A stretch of DNA of 64,000 nt from CBDHHC01 sp965263345. GTDB taxonomy: Bacteria; Pseudomonadota; Alphaproteobacteria; Rhizobiales; CBDHHC01. Positions within the stretch are counted from its first letter, which is position 1. Every line of letters starts with the position of its first letter. Position numbers and translations under genes: made by a program. Below the pieces are notes generated by a model. The model worked only from the letters and a program-made list of their open reading frames with translations, had not been told where the DNA came from and did not search any database. The stretch is taken from the NCBI GenBank assembly GCA_965263345.1, contig CBDHHC010000005.1:1-64000 (forward strand). Reading direction: 5' to 3'. Shown one piece after another: positions 27,795 to 37,671 of this stretch.

Positions 27795-28478
27795 TTATCC
27801 GCGTTTTGCCGGCGTATATTTTAAGCACTCTTTTGAAGGTTTAAATTCTTCGTCCGTGTCTATCCCCTCAAGCTTGATTTTAGAGGCTTCATAGGCCTGT
27901 TTGCACTTCCGTTCCAGATTTAGTTCTTTATAACTCTTAGGGTAAGATGCTCTGATTTTTGCTGGTTTTCTTTTTTCTGCTGCTTCAGCTTTTTTTTCTC
28001 CATAAAGATAAAGGAAAACTTTTTTTGCCAAACCATCAGCAAGCTCTCTTTCTGTATCAATTGGATTTTTTGCGGCAGTTACAACTGCTCCTGCGGATCC
28101 CTGAAGCCCTATCTTGAAATAGGAGGCGCGGAATGTTGTTTCTTTTTTGCCAGATCTCTTATCTATCACATCGACATAAGTACGGACATAGTCCGCATCG
28201 CCAATGGCCCAGGCTTGTAAAGGGTTTTTGAGATTAAAGCTTGTAATGTTTACTTTAAGAACTTTCGGCTTGCCTTTTTTAGGAAAGCGGCTTGCCTGGC
28301 GAAGGAGCTTAACGCGTATGTCCTCAAGCAGGTTTACAGTTCCTTCTTTCTGCTTATCTATTGTAATTTTAACGCCTGATACATAACTCGATTTATTACC
28401 AAAAATAGGTTCATCGGCAAATGATGTTTGTGAGGTGACTATAAAAGAGAAAAGGGCGAGTAAAAGACGGTAAGGCAT
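27795..28478 (-). CDS. Secreted protein of unknown function
   Basis: A 227-residue protein with a Sec signal peptide (LLLALFSFIVTSQTSFA) and a body with ITSFNLKNPLQAWAIGDADY and VRTYVDVIDKRSGKK. This pattern recalls periplasmic proteins that sum up lipoprotein-like beta domains, but I do not recognise the family. The last ~60 residues are lysine-rich and carry two cysteines (ERKCKQAYE and SKECLKYTP) that may form a disulfide. It is divergent from the multicopper oxidase gene. Confidence 0.6.
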   Translation of the reverse strand: MPYRLLLALFSFIVTSQTSFADEPIFGNKSSYVSGVKITIDKQKEGTVNLLEDIRVKLLRQASRFPKKGKPKVLKVNITSFNLKNPLQAWAIGDADYVRTYVDVIDKRSGKKETTFRASYFKIGLQGSAGAVVTAAKNPIDTERELADGLAKKVFLYLYGEKKAEAAEKRKPAKIRASYPKSYKELNLERKCKQAYEASKIKLEGIDTDEEFKPSKECLKYTPAKRG

Positions 28479-28759
28479 TTGAAATCCTCAATATTTTTAA
28501 TAGGAGAAAATATATAATGAGCAAAATTTAGTATAAAAAGCAAATATTAACAAATAGATATGTGTTTGAAAGTTCAATTATATTTTATGTTATATGATTT
28601 ACGTGGTTTAGAAGATACAGTCATTCTATAGACGGATGATATTGCGCCGCATAAATAGCTATGATGATATGATGAGTTCTTATCATAGTGTCGAATTGCA
28701 TTTCTTATCGAAAACTCTTTAAATATTCTTTCAATTGTCTTTGGCGAAAGAAGAGGAAT

Positions 28760-30172
28760 ATGTTCACACGGCGTCAAATATGTATGGGCTCTGCTGCGCT
28801 GTTCACTACAAACCTAATGCCTCACACATCTAGTTTAGCAAAGAACACTCGCAATATTATAGAGTTAAAGGCTTTACCTGGAAAAGCACAACTTTTTGAA
28901 CCAGGTGCTCCAATGACACCTATCTGGGGATATAATGGAATTGTGCCAGGTCCTGAAATTCGTACAAAACAGGGAGATATTTTTAAGGCCGATTTGATTA
29001 ATGGCTTAGAGCAACCTACAACCATTCATTGGCATGGTATTCGGATTGACAACAAGATGGATGGCGTTGCTGGATTAACGCAACCTCCGGTAAAACCCAA
29101 TGAACGTTTTGAATATCGATTTACCCCTCCAGATGCTGGGACATATTGGTACCACCCACATTATCGAACCTGGGAACAGCTTGCGCGTGGGCTGTCTGGC
29201 GCCTTTATCGTGGAGGAAGATTCACCGCCAAAAGTTGATCTTGATAAGGTGATGATTTTTGATGATTGGCGGTTGGAAAATAATGGGCTTATTCATGAGC
29301 GAAGTTTGGGTAGTCTTCATGAGAAGTCTCACGCTGGACGACTTGGGAATGTGATTACGTTGAATGGCAAAGACACTGAAGATGTTGTCGTGAAACATGG
29401 GCAACGTTTGCGGCTTAGGCTCATTAATGCTGCAACAGCTCGTATTATGGGGATCAGTTTTGAGCATCATGAGATAGAAGTGATTGCACTTGATGGGCAA
29501 CCGACAAAACCTTTTAAACCTTCTCGGAAGAGGGTTACCCTAACCCCCGCACAGCGAGCTGATATTATTGTTGATTGCACACAAGATATTGGGATGAAGA
29601 GCCGTATCCTTGTTCATGCTGGCCGTGAGGCTCTTCGGCTTGGAGATTTGGTTTATGATAAATCACAGCGCCAACGTTCGAAGGTTTTGACAGATCCATA
29701 TTTGCTCTCTCCAAATCCAATGCCAACGGATTTAAAGCTTGAGAAGGCTGTTGAGGTTACTCTTGAGATGACCGGTGGCGCGCGATCGAATATTCAATCA
29801 GCGATATATCAGGGAAAAAACACACCCATTCGCGAGCTTGCTCGCAAGCATGGTAAGGTCTGGGCCTTTAATGGGATATCTGGTAAGCCTGAAAAACCAA
29901 TCGGTATTTTTGAACGTGGACAAACAGTTAAGTTTGTTATGAATAATCTGACACGTTGGCCTCATGCTATGCATTTTCATGGGCATCATGTGAAAGAAGT
30001 TGAACATTCAAAACGCGCGGCTTCCCCTCATTGGCGTGATACGATTTTTATGGCACCCCAAGATGTTATTACAGTGGCGTTTATTGCGCATAACCCTGGG
30101 CGTTGGATGTTGCATTGTCATATGCTTGAGCACCAAGCTGGAGGGATGGGGACCTGGTATGAGGTGGTGTGA
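28760..30172 (+). CDS. Multicopper oxidase (laccase/CueO type), Tat-exported
   Basis: About 470 residues with three cupredoxin domains. The copper motifs are all present: TIHWHGIRID and TYWYHPHYRTWEQ in domain 1, and WPHAMHFHGHH and MLHCHMLEHQAGGM near the end. The start at 28760 gives TRRQICMGSAALF, a twin-arginine signal, and has agagga just upstream; the in-frame start at 28688 would bury it. Such enzymes oxidise Cu(I), Fe(II), Mn(II) or phenols in the periplasm. No methionine-rich CueO-type insert was noticed, so the substrate is open. A LysR gene lies convergent downstream. Confidence 0.88.
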   Translation: MFTRRQICMGSAALFTTNLMPHTSSLAKNTRNIIELKALPGKAQLFEPGAPMTPIWGYNGIVPGPEIRTKQGDIFKADLINGLEQPTTIHWHGIRIDNKMDGVAGLTQPPVKPNERFEYRFTPPDAGTYWYHPHYRTWEQLARGLSGAFIVEEDSPPKVDLDKVMIFDDWRLENNGLIHERSLGSLHEKSHAGRLGNVITLNGKDTEDVVVKHGQRLRLRLINAATARIMGISFEHHEIEVIALDGQPTKPFKPSRKRVTLTPAQRADIIVDCTQDIGMKSRILVHAGREALRLGDLVYDKSQRQRSKVLTDPYLLSPNPMPTDLKLEKAVEVTLEMTGGARSNIQSAIYQGKNTPIRELARKHGKVWAFNGISGKPEKPIGIFERGQTVKFVMNNLTRWPHAMHFHGHHVKEVEHSKRAASPHWRDTIFMAPQDVITVAFIAHNPGRWMLHCHMLEHQAGGMGTWYEVV

Positions 30173-30196
30173 CACCCCCTTATTACACCTTCTTTC

Positions 30197-30343
30197 TTAC
30201 TTATTTCTTTTTGAACAATTATAAATTCCTAATCCTGCTCCGTTCAGTGCAAGGAGAAGCGGCAAGCCTGTAAAGATTGACATCATTACGAGGCATAACG
30301 CAAGGTAACAGATATAGCGAAATATTTTCCAGAGAATATTCAT
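30197..30343 (-). CDS. Predicted 48-residue membrane protein downstream of the LysR gene
   Basis: A short frame on the minus strand, starting ATG 14 bases after the LysR stop and ending TAA at 30197. It encodes MNILWKIFRYICYLALCLVM and a second hydrophobic run (IFTGLPLLLALNGAGLGIY) before a basic end (CSKRNK). The hydrophobic, basic-ended composition is unlike random sequence. There is no clear ribosome site, so translation is uncertain and may depend on the upstream gene. Confidence 0.35.
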   Translation of the reverse strand: MNILWKIFRYICYLALCLVMMSIFTGLPLLLALNGAGLGIYNCSKRNK

Positions 30344-30357
30344 TTAGAATACTAACT

Positions 30358-31236
30358 TTATATGTTATTTTTAGCTGCACTTAGCAGATGTTCAATAAGA
30401 AGTTGTATTCTTCTGGGTACCAAACGTTTATTTGCATAAAGCAAGTTTACTGCATGATCTGTCCGCCAATATGGCTTTAAAATTGGAATCAGCTTACCAT
30501 TATTCAAACTCTTCCCATACCCTTTTTCAGACATATATGCGATGCCTAATCCAAGCTCGCAGGCTTTGGTAATTGCTACTCCTGAATTTGCACTAAACTT
30601 TCCTTTCACACGAAACTTTTTTATGCGCTGATTGACTTTGAAATACCAAATATTTCCAGATGACAGAATACAATTATGATGTTGAAGTTCCTTGGGGTGT
30701 TCAGGTGTTCCGTATTTATCAAGGTAGTCTTGACTGGCTGCAGCCACAACTGTTCTCATTGCAAGTGGTTTTAAAATAAGACTGCTATCTTCAAGGGGGC
30801 CGGAACGAATTGCAATATCATACCCCTCTCTGCGCAAATCAACAATTCGGGGACTAAAATCAATTTCTATCTCTATGTCTGGATGTGCTGCTGCAAAATC
30901 TGCAATGGCAGGGGCAATAACATGATCTGCAAAAGATCCAGACAATGAAGCAACCCTAATTCGCCCCTGAAGACTTCGATTTTGAATATGTACTGACTGA
31001 AGAATTTCCTCTAATTCCTCTCTCAATTGATGGCAGCGAACCTGGAACTCTTCACCCTGAATTGTCAGTTTTACGGTTCTTGTGCTGCGAACAAATAACT
31101 GGACACTCAGTTTTTCTTCTAGTGCTGCAACACGACGACTTACATGTGCTATGGACACTCCTAATGATCGAGAGGCCCCTGTAAACGATCCAGCGTCCGC
31201 GACTGCTAGAAACTCCGCTATCCCTTCGGTATCCAT
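30358..31236 (-). CDS. LysR family transcriptional regulator
   Basis: A 292-residue regulator. The N-terminal winged helix contains AEFLAVADAGSFTGASRSLG and SIAHVSRRVAALEEKLSVQL. The effector domain follows with RIRVASLSGSFADHVIAPAI and DIEIEIDFSPRIVDLRREGY. It belongs to the common LysR subgroup that controls small efflux or oxidoreductase genes. It is divergent from the beta-propeller gene at 31341 with about 100 bases between, the usual layout for a LysR and its target. Confidence 0.9.
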   Translation of the reverse strand: MDTEGIAEFLAVADAGSFTGASRSLGVSIAHVSRRVAALEEKLSVQLFVRSTRTVKLTIQGEEFQVRCHQLREELEEILQSVHIQNRSLQGRIRVASLSGSFADHVIAPAIADFAAAHPDIEIEIDFSPRIVDLRREGYDIAIRSGPLEDSSLILKPLAMRTVVAAASQDYLDKYGTPEHPKELQHHNCILSSGNIWYFKVNQRIKKFRVKGKFSANSGVAITKACELGLGIAYMSEKGYGKSLNNGKLIPILKPYWRTDHAVNLLYANKRLVPRRIQLLIEHLLSAAKNNI

Positions 31237-31340
31237 ATTATTACTCCTGAGTAAAAATATTTTACAAATATCCTATCTATGCATCACTTTAGAAAAAAGC
31301 AATATTTAGGCAATCATGCTTAATTCTAGGAAAAAATCTC

Positions 31341-32681
31341 ATGCTTCATATTTTTGTTTTTACTCATATCATTCTTCTAAGCCTTATATTTGGGGTGATC
31401 TCAATAAGTGCTCAGGATAGAAATTTAAACGCTCCGCTTAATTTTGAGGGCAAATATCTTATTTCAATTTCTGATGCAGATATGCTGGCTTCCGCTTATG
31501 TCGATGGAAAGCTTGGCCCTCGTGAAGGGCAAGATGTTTTAAGCTTTATTCCTTTAAAGGGGGATATTAGAAGCTGGTCAGCTATTGAAGTGAAGGCGTC
31601 GAATTCTGTTGCAGGGCCTCCAGCCGCAATTGATGTTACTCCCGATGGACGTTATGCCTTTGTGATTGAAACCTTCACGCAGCGCCCCTCAAATAATAAA
31701 GAACATACGTTCAAAGATCTGAAGCCAGGAAACATACTTTCCGTTTTTGATTTAAAAACCTCAAAAAAACCCAAACTAATCAAGACCATCAAAATTTTAC
31801 AACGACCAGATAGCATCAGAGTTAATCATGATGGGACGCTTATTGCTGTAACCTTTCACCCTAGTGGTGGTGGCAAAAAATCTCCGCTTGCACTTATACC
31901 TTTTTACGAAGGCATAATAGGGGAACCGGTTTACCCTGAAGTTACTGGATGGATGTTAAACCATCGCATGATTGGTCTTGCCTGGCACCCAAACGAAAAT
32001 GTATTGGCACTCATCAATGAAACTGGAGGAAATATTCGATTTGTCAATGTCACCAAAACATTAAAAATCAAAGTATTTGGAAATGTTGTGCCCATCGAAC
32101 GCGCACCCTTTAGAGTGGATTTTACACCAGATGGACGTCATGTGGTGGTTAATGCCTTATATTGGGGACAAGACATCAAGGGACGTTGGATCGAAGCTCC
32201 TCGTGGTTCGCTTTTAACCGTGCGGATGAATGCGGAAAAACTACCGAACGGCTCTATGCGCCATGCTTTTATCAGTAGAATTAATACAGGTATTTCTCCT
32301 GAAGGTTTGGCTCTTAGCCCTGATGGTCAGTGGGTAGCTACAACAAATCTGGAGAGAAGTTATCTGCCTTATCAGGATAAAAGAATAACCTGGTATAGTT
32401 CTATTACGTTGGCAAAGCTTTCTCCAGAAACTGGCATCTTAACAAAAGTTGGTGATTATCCATATGATGGGATCTTACCAGAAGCGGCTGTTTTTGATAA
32501 TTCCAGTCGCTTTCTTGCTGTTGCAAATTACGACCATTTTGATGACCGCAAGACAGGGGGCTCTATAGATTTCTGGCGCATAACAAAAGATCCTTTAGAA
32601 CCTGACCGTGTTCAGTTTGTCAAAACACAACACTCAATTACTGTAACGCGCGGAGTGCATTCAATGAGTATTGTCAGATAG
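31341..32681 (+). CDS. Secreted beta-propeller (lactonase-like) protein
   Basis: A 446-residue protein with a signal peptide ending near ISISAQ. Repeated blades follow, marked by DVTPDGRYAFVIET, RVNHDGTLIAVTFHP, DFTPDGRHVVVNALYWG and ALSPDGQWVATTNLE. This is the YVTN/lactonase-type seven-blade propeller. It is probably a periplasmic binding or enzymatic protein; no catalytic metal site is evident. It is divergent from the LysR gene, which may control it. A strong terminator follows. Confidence 0.7.
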   Translation: MLHIFVFTHIILLSLIFGVISISAQDRNLNAPLNFEGKYLISISDADMLASAYVDGKLGPREGQDVLSFIPLKGDIRSWSAIEVKASNSVAGPPAAIDVTPDGRYAFVIETFTQRPSNNKEHTFKDLKPGNILSVFDLKTSKKPKLIKTIKILQRPDSIRVNHDGTLIAVTFHPSGGGKKSPLALIPFYEGIIGEPVYPEVTGWMLNHRMIGLAWHPNENVLALINETGGNIRFVNVTKTLKIKVFGNVVPIERAPFRVDFTPDGRHVVVNALYWGQDIKGRWIEAPRGSLLTVRMNAEKLPNGSMRHAFISRINTGISPEGLALSPDGQWVATTNLERSYLPYQDKRITWYSSITLAKLSPETGILTKVGDYPYDGILPEAAVFDNSSRFLAVANYDHFDDRKTGGSIDFWRITKDPLEPDRVQFVKTQHSITVTRGVHSMSIVR

Positions 32682-32704
32682 CTATAAAATCCTGCGTCTG
32701 AAAG

Positions 32705-32737
32705 ACAGGGCATAATTAATTTGCCCTGTTTTTTTTT
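32705..32737 (+). terminator. Intrinsic terminator after the beta-propeller gene
   Basis: An eight-bp stem (ACAGGGCA, 32705-32712, with TGCCCTGT, 32722-32729), a nine-base loop and a run of nine Ts. It lies 24 bases after the propeller stop, and the T-run overlaps the stop of the convergent TPR gene. Confidence 0.88.
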
Positions 32738-33464
32738 ACAGAGGATATTTAACTTTTAAAATTTCAAGTTTGATTGTTTCGATGGTGCTTTGCAAGATTT
32801 TGTAGAATGGACTATCTTTATTTGTTAATTTCCTTGCACGAAAATAATTTACTTTTGAACTGTTAAAATACTTTATTGCTTCGTCTGCTTCTTTGTTTTC
32901 TCTTGCCTGACGAGCTTTCATGAGATAAACACGCCCCATATTCAAATAAACATTTTTTTCTTCACAGAGGATTTCATTGTTGCCACCAGCTAATCTTGAT
33001 ACAGCTTTTTCCAGGTCAATTCGTGACTCTTCTAATTGATTTTTGCTGACATAAAGCTCACTTCTTAAACACAGCGCGCCTAAGTGAACTTGATTTTTTT
33101 GCAAGACTTTATTTAATAGATCCAGAGCTTCATCTATCTTCTTTGATTTCATATAAACCGCTGCCTTCAAAACATATGCATCTATGTTCTCCGGATTAAT
33201 TTTTATAGCTTTTTCAACATCAGCGAGTGCGCCTGTTAGTTTATCCTGACTGAGCCAGATACTCCCTCTAACAACATATGCTCCTGATTGTTTTTGTGAA
33301 TTTCCATTGCTCTGTTCGATCACGAGACTGCAGGCTTCTATTAGTCTCTCGGGAGTTTCTATCTTTGCGCCTGTGTTGCTACAGTGTTTTCGGCTGTCTG
33401 CTAAAGATTGAGGAATAAGTGCAATGTGAAAAATACTTAGGATTAAGGCTAGAATAATTCTCAT
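32736..33464 (-). CDS. Secreted tetratricopeptide-repeat protein
   Basis: With the start at 33464 this is a 242-residue protein beginning with a signal peptide (IILALILSIFHIALIPQSLA). TPR units follow, such as GALADVEKAIKINPENIDAY and KKIDEALDLLNKVLQKNQV. An in-frame start at 33620 would place 52 unlikely residues before the signal peptide. TPR proteins act as scaffolds; the partner is unknown. It is a single gene convergent with the propeller gene. Confidence 0.72.
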   Translation of the reverse strand: MRIILALILSIFHIALIPQSLADSRKHCSNTGAKIETPERLIEACSLVIEQSNGNSQKQSGAYVVRGSIWLSQDKLTGALADVEKAIKINPENIDAYVLKAAVYMKSKKIDEALDLLNKVLQKNQVHLGALCLRSELYVSKNQLEESRIDLEKAVSRLAGGNNEILCEEKNVYLNMGRVYLMKARQARENKEADEAIKYFNSSKVNYFRARKLTNKDSPFYKILQSTIETIKLEILKVKYPL

Positions 33465-33832
33465 TTTTTTGCCTATTAAAATTGATACTAGGTTTTGTAA
33501 AATAACTGAATTGCCACATGTTTCATGCATGCCAATATTATTTTGCGAGATATCATTATAATGAATGCATTTTTTGGTGAAAAAATGGAGATTTACATAT
33601 TGAGAGATAAATAAGTTCAAAAATTACCTGATTACATTGGTGATGCGTTTCTATCAAAAACGGGTTTTTATTGATATTAAATTTATATTGAAACTTATCT
33701 TGGTTCTGGACTGTTAACCATAATTCCTAATCGGCCTTCCTTTTAAATTACAATCCGTCCAAAATTCAAAAATATTGAATTTAAAAATAATAATAAAAAT
33801 AATTTTTTCTCATTTTTTTTAGAGGAACGCCA

Positions 33833-34204
33833 ATGCTTTCCAAGGAAATACTTGATAGTTTCATTCTGTTTTGTATCGGCTCTTTTCTGTTTGCAACACT
33901 CATTATTGGGTTGCGAGAAGTTCGCAAACCACCTCCGAAGAAAAAAGATGAGCTGGCTGATATCAAAGACCTGTTTCAAGATAAAGAGCTGTCATTTGAT
34001 AAACATGTCAAACCAATTTTGAAGGATAAAAAGGAACTTCTTGCTGCTCTAAAAAAGAACAAGAAAGCAGATCTTTTAAATTATGAAAGCGCGAGAACGT
34101 ACCAGAAGGATTTAACCAAAAAGATCAAGGAAAAGGGTTTTGAATGGGGCAAGCATGAACGAGCGATCCTTGAAGTCTGGGTTGCCCAAGAAATGAAGCC
34201 CTAA
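33833..34204 (+). CDS. Small single-pass membrane protein, unknown
   Basis: A 123-residue protein with one N-terminal transmembrane segment (ILFCIGSFLFATLIIGL), a proline/lysine stretch (RKPPPKKKDE) and a charged, helical cytoplasmic domain ending in GFEWGKHERAILEVWVAQEM. A good agaggaac ribosome site precedes the ATG. I do not recognise a family. It converges with fabH, 9 bases between stops. Confidence 0.6.
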   Translation: MLSKEILDSFILFCIGSFLFATLIIGLREVRKPPPKKKDELADIKDLFQDKELSFDKHVKPILKDKKELLAALKKNKKADLLNYESARTYQKDLTKKIKEKGFEWGKHERAILEVWVAQEMKP

Positions 34205-34213
34205 ATTAAAATT

Positions 34214-35182
34214 CTACCAACGTGCTAATACAGCGCCCCAGGTAAAGCCTCCGCCCATTGCTTCCATGAGGACCAGATCGCCTTTGTTTAAGCGGTTGTC
34301 TTCATAGGCAACGTTCAAGGCCAGAGGTATGGATGCCGCTGATGTATTACCATGCTCACCAACCGTCATAACAACTTTATCACTGTTGATGCCCAGCTTT
34401 TTGGCTGCGCCATCTAGAATTCGTTTGTTTGCCTGATGTGGTACAAAAAGATCGATATCACTTGCTTTCATGTCCGCTATTTCTAACGTTTCTTCAATTA
34501 CGCTCGCAATATTATTGACTGCATGTTTAAAGACATCACGACCGTGCATACGCAGATGTCCTACAGTCTGCGTTGAAGATGGTCCTCCATCTACATAGAG
34601 CTTGTCATTATAGCGCCCATCAGAACGAAGTCGAGACGCAATAATTCCATTATTCTCATCCGTTTCTTGGGCCTCGAGCACGACCGCCCCAGCGCCATCT
34701 CCGAACAGCACACATGTGGTTCGGTCTTCCCAATCCAAGATCCGTGAGAATGTCTCAGACCCAATCACTAATGCTTTTTTATGCTGGCCAGATTTCAGGA
34801 AATTATCAGCTGTTGCCAATGCATATACAAACCCTGAGCATACTGCCTGAACATCAAATGCTGCTCCATGAGTGATGCCAAGCCCAGCTTGTATTTTTGT
34901 TGCTGTTGCAGGAAATGTATTATCAGGGGTTGAGGTCGCAAGAATAATCAGATCAATTTCCTGAGCGTCCATATCAGCACGCACTAGGGCTTGTTGCGCT
35001 GCAGCTAATCCGAGATCGGATGTTAATTCACCTTTTTCTGCGATATGGCGCTGTCGAATGCCAGTGCGCTCTTGTATCCATTGATCACTTGTATCTATTT
35101 TTTTTGCCAAATCATCATTCGTTACGATTTGTTCTGGAAGGTAAGCTCCGCAACCGCGAATGATTGATCGAATAGACGTCAC
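34214..35182 (-). CDS. fabH: Beta-ketoacyl-ACP synthase III FabH
   Basis: A 322-residue enzyme with the full FabH triad: Cys115 (QAVCSGFVYAL), His249 (FVPHQANKRIL) and Asn279 (GEHGNTSAAS). It starts fatty acid synthesis by condensing acetyl-CoA with malonyl-ACP. It follows plsX by 24 bases in the classic alphaproteobacterial order. The usual ihfA and MerR genes do not follow; a different gene is convergent instead. Confidence 0.96.
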   Translation of the reverse strand: MTSIRSIIRGCGAYLPEQIVTNDDLAKKIDTSDQWIQERTGIRQRHIAEKGELTSDLGLAAAQQALVRADMDAQEIDLIILATSTPDNTFPATATKIQAGLGITHGAAFDVQAVCSGFVYALATADNFLKSGQHKKALVIGSETFSRILDWEDRTTCVLFGDGAGAVVLEAQETDENNGIIASRLRSDGRYNDKLYVDGGPSSTQTVGHLRMHGRDVFKHAVNNIASVIEETLEIADMKASDIDLFVPHQANKRILDGAAKKLGINSDKVVMTVGEHGNTSAASIPLALNVAYEDNRLNKGDLVLMEAMGGGFTWGAVLARW

Positions 35183-35206
35183 CTTGTTAAAACTCCAATT
35201 TTTAAA

Positions 35207-36268
35207 TTATGAATTTGCTTCAAGTTTGAGATTTTCAGTCATGTTTTCATGAAATTTATCAATATCGTTCTTAAGACTTGAAACAATTCCGCTTTTAGCT
35301 ATGTCATAGCCTAAATCAATAGCACTTGCAAAACCTGTTGCGTCTGTCCCGCCATGGCTCTTAATAACAATGCCATTTAATCCTAAAAATGTCCCACCAT
35401 TCAGTTGTCTGGGGTCCATTTTTTCTTTTAATGCTCTAAATGCATCTTGAGCGAGAAACGCCCCAAGTTTTGCGAGAAGGGAGCGTTTCATAGCAGATTT
35501 TAAGTAAAATCCAATCTGCTTTGCCGTTCCTTCAGCAGTTTTTAGCGCAATGTTACCGCTAAACCCTTCCGTGACGATGACATCTGCAACACCATGGCCT
35601 AGGTCATTTCCTTCAACAAACCCTTGATAATCCAAAGGTAAATCTTGGTTCTTCAGCATCTGACCAGCAGCTCTGACTTCTTCTAAACCTTTTACTTCTT
35701 CTACGCCTATATTTAAGAGCCCTACTCTAGGTTTTTCAATGCCTGTAATTGCACGAGACATTGCAGCTCCCATAAGCGCAAAATCAAATAATTGTTGGGC
35801 TGTTGCTCCTACATTTGCGCCAACGTCTAAGACTATACACTCACTATGTATTGTTGGCCATATGGCTGCTATTGCTGGCCGCTCTATGCCAGGCAATGTT
35901 TTTAAACAGAATTTAGACATGGCCATTAAAGCACCGGTATTTCCGGCGGATATCATGGTCTTGGCCTGACCATCTTTAACAGATCTTAAAGCAAGCCACA
36001 TACTTGAACCATGCCTGCCCTGACGCAAAGCCTGGCTGGGTTTTGCATCCATAGGAATTGCAACGTCCGTATGAATAACTTCAGTTTTCTCAGATAATCT
36101 GGGAAATTTTTCAAGCTCTTGCTCAATTTCTGACTTTTTCCCGAACATCAGAAAATTCAAATTCGGATTACGAATAAGAGAGATATCGGCTCCAGGTATC
36201 ACCACCTTTGGCCCATGATCGCCCCCCATTGCGTCTAACGCTATGGTAAATGTTGCCATACTATTCAT
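35207..36268 (-). CDS. plsX: Phosphate acyltransferase PlsX
   Basis: A 353-residue enzyme that makes acyl-phosphate from acyl-ACP for phospholipid synthesis. Family segments ALDAMGGDHGPKVVIPGA, SAGNTGALMAMSKF and VLDVGANVGATAQQLFDFA are present. ATG at 36268 and an in-frame ATG at 36259 are both possible. It lies upstream of fabH in the same transcript. Confidence 0.95.
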   Translation of the reverse strand: MNSMATFTIALDAMGGDHGPKVVIPGADISLIRNPNLNFLMFGKKSEIEQELEKFPRLSEKTEVIHTDVAIPMDAKPSQALRQGRHGSSMWLALRSVKDGQAKTMISAGNTGALMAMSKFCLKTLPGIERPAIAAIWPTIHSECIVLDVGANVGATAQQLFDFALMGAAMSRAITGIEKPRVGLLNIGVEEVKGLEEVRAAGQMLKNQDLPLDYQGFVEGNDLGHGVADVIVTEGFSGNIALKTAEGTAKQIGFYLKSAMKRSLLAKLGAFLAQDAFRALKEKMDPRQLNGGTFLGLNGIVIKSHGGTDATGFASAIDLGYDIAKSGIVSSLKNDIDKFHENMTENLKLEANS

Positions 36269-36424
36269 AAAAGAAACCGAAATATTGTTATTGCTCTTTA
36301 GTTTTTTATTGTTATTTTGAAATTTCGTAATTTTATATTTTCAATAAAATTCCAAAATAATTTACGCCAACATACATATTTAAGCGTTAGAAACAACAGC
36401 TTTCTTATTTATGGGCCTATTCTT

Positions 36425-37015
36425 TTAGTCTTCATTATCAGTCTGTCTCTTTTTGAGAACTTCCAAAGCAGCAAAAGGGTTGTCCGCTCGCGTCATATCT
36501 CCGTTTAAACCAGGCTCTTTGTCCTGCCAGTTTAATTCAACACCTGTTTTTCGTGGATATGGATCAATTGAGGTTGAAATTACTTCAAATATATACTGCC
36601 CAAGATTTATTTTCCCATCTTGAATTTTTTCAGGCTCTTCTTTATCTAAATCGCTTATTTCGATTTCGCCCAGAAAATTATCAGGTTTTTCATCTGACAT
36701 GAGATGTTCTGGCCAAAATTCAACTTGGATGTCTTCGTTTATTTTGGACTTCAAAGGCTCTAATGTCACACTGCATTGCTGTGTAATCTCAGCTTGAATG
36801 TTACCAGTTAGATTTACCTTATCCTGGCTCTTAGGGGTTAAGAATAATTCGCATTTTGAAAGAGAAATATCTATTAAATCCAATTGCTTGCAGATTTCTT
36901 TGTTTTGTGTGTCATCAAGAGCATAAGTGACTTTCCTGCCCTCTTTGTGGATATCTTCCAGATCAATTTCTAATTCAATTCCCGCCCAAGGAAGGGCCTC
37001 TTTTTCGATATTCAT
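36425..37015 (-). CDS. DUF177/YceD family protein
   Basis: A 196-residue acidic protein with the YceD/DUF177 features: EITQQCSVTLEPLKSKINED, which keeps one conserved cysteine, and an acidic C-terminal FEVISTSIDPYPRKTG region. In other bacteria it accompanies rpmF and is linked to 23S rRNA or ribosome assembly. Here it sits upstream of plsX (156 bases) without rpmF, as in many alphaproteobacteria. Confidence 0.8.
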   Translation of the reverse strand: MNIEKEALPWAGIELEIDLEDIHKEGRKVTYALDDTQNKEICKQLDLIDISLSKCELFLTPKSQDKVNLTGNIQAEITQQCSVTLEPLKSKINEDIQVEFWPEHLMSDEKPDNFLGEIEISDLDKEEPEKIQDGKINLGQYIFEVISTSIDPYPRKTGVELNWQDKEPGLNGDMTRADNPFAALEVLKKRQTDNED

Positions 37016-37092
37016 GAAACTCTCACTTTTGAGCTACGCCAAACTCAAATGCCTTTTGTTTAATCAAAACCTACAATATTACTCGTTAAAAT

Positions 37093-37671
37093 CTATATAT
37101 CCGATGCAAATGGTATTTTACCAAGCTTCATCTCGTCATAATCGCCGCGTTTTATGCTGTTATGACTTTTCATAACATAATCTGTAAGACGTTTTAAATT
37201 TTGTTTCATTTGTTCAAGAGCCGGCTTTTCTTCCAGGTGGCTATATATATTTCGATCCAATGCATCCAACATCATATCAGCGTCTTTTTTACTGATTGCT
37301 TCTGAATAAGCATATAAGCGACCATAAAAAGAATCTGCCAATTTGCGCATTTTCTTAGGAACAGTAATATCACCAACTCCCATTTCTCTTAATGTTCCAT
37401 CCAATTCAGAAAAGAAGTGTTCCATAAGTTCTTGACTGACTTGGCTTAGAATCTTGGTTTTTGCTGATTCATGTTGAAGTTCCAGGTTTTTTAAGTATTC
37501 TACGATCAGGAACATATGTAAGGTGATCATTTCAAATCGACCTTCTAAAGTATCTGGAATACCTAACTCGGCATAAAAAATCTTATTTCTTGCTTGTTTT
37601 ACAATAGCATCAAAAATTTGTTGAATGTTTTCAGCATGGTCAGATTTCTTGAAAAGTTTCTCAAAAAACAT
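37093..37671 (-). CDS. Ubiquinol-cytochrome c chaperone family protein (CBP3-like)
   Basis: A 192-residue protein with the CBP3-type motifs: IVKQARNKIFYAELGIPDTL, RFEMITLHMFLIVEYL and LMEHFFSELDGTLREMGVGD. Eukaryotic homologues help assemble cytochrome b of the bc1 complex. It precedes DUF177 by 77 bases and is divergent from bamE, an order conserved in alphaproteobacteria. Confidence 0.85.
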   Translation of the reverse strand: MFFEKLFKKSDHAENIQQIFDAIVKQARNKIFYAELGIPDTLEGRFEMITLHMFLIVEYLKNLELQHESAKTKILSQVSQELMEHFFSELDGTLREMGVGDITVPKKMRKLADSFYGRLYAYSEAISKKDADMMLDALDRNIYSHLEEKPALEQMKQNLKRLTDYVMKSHNSIKRGDYDEMKLGKIPFASDI

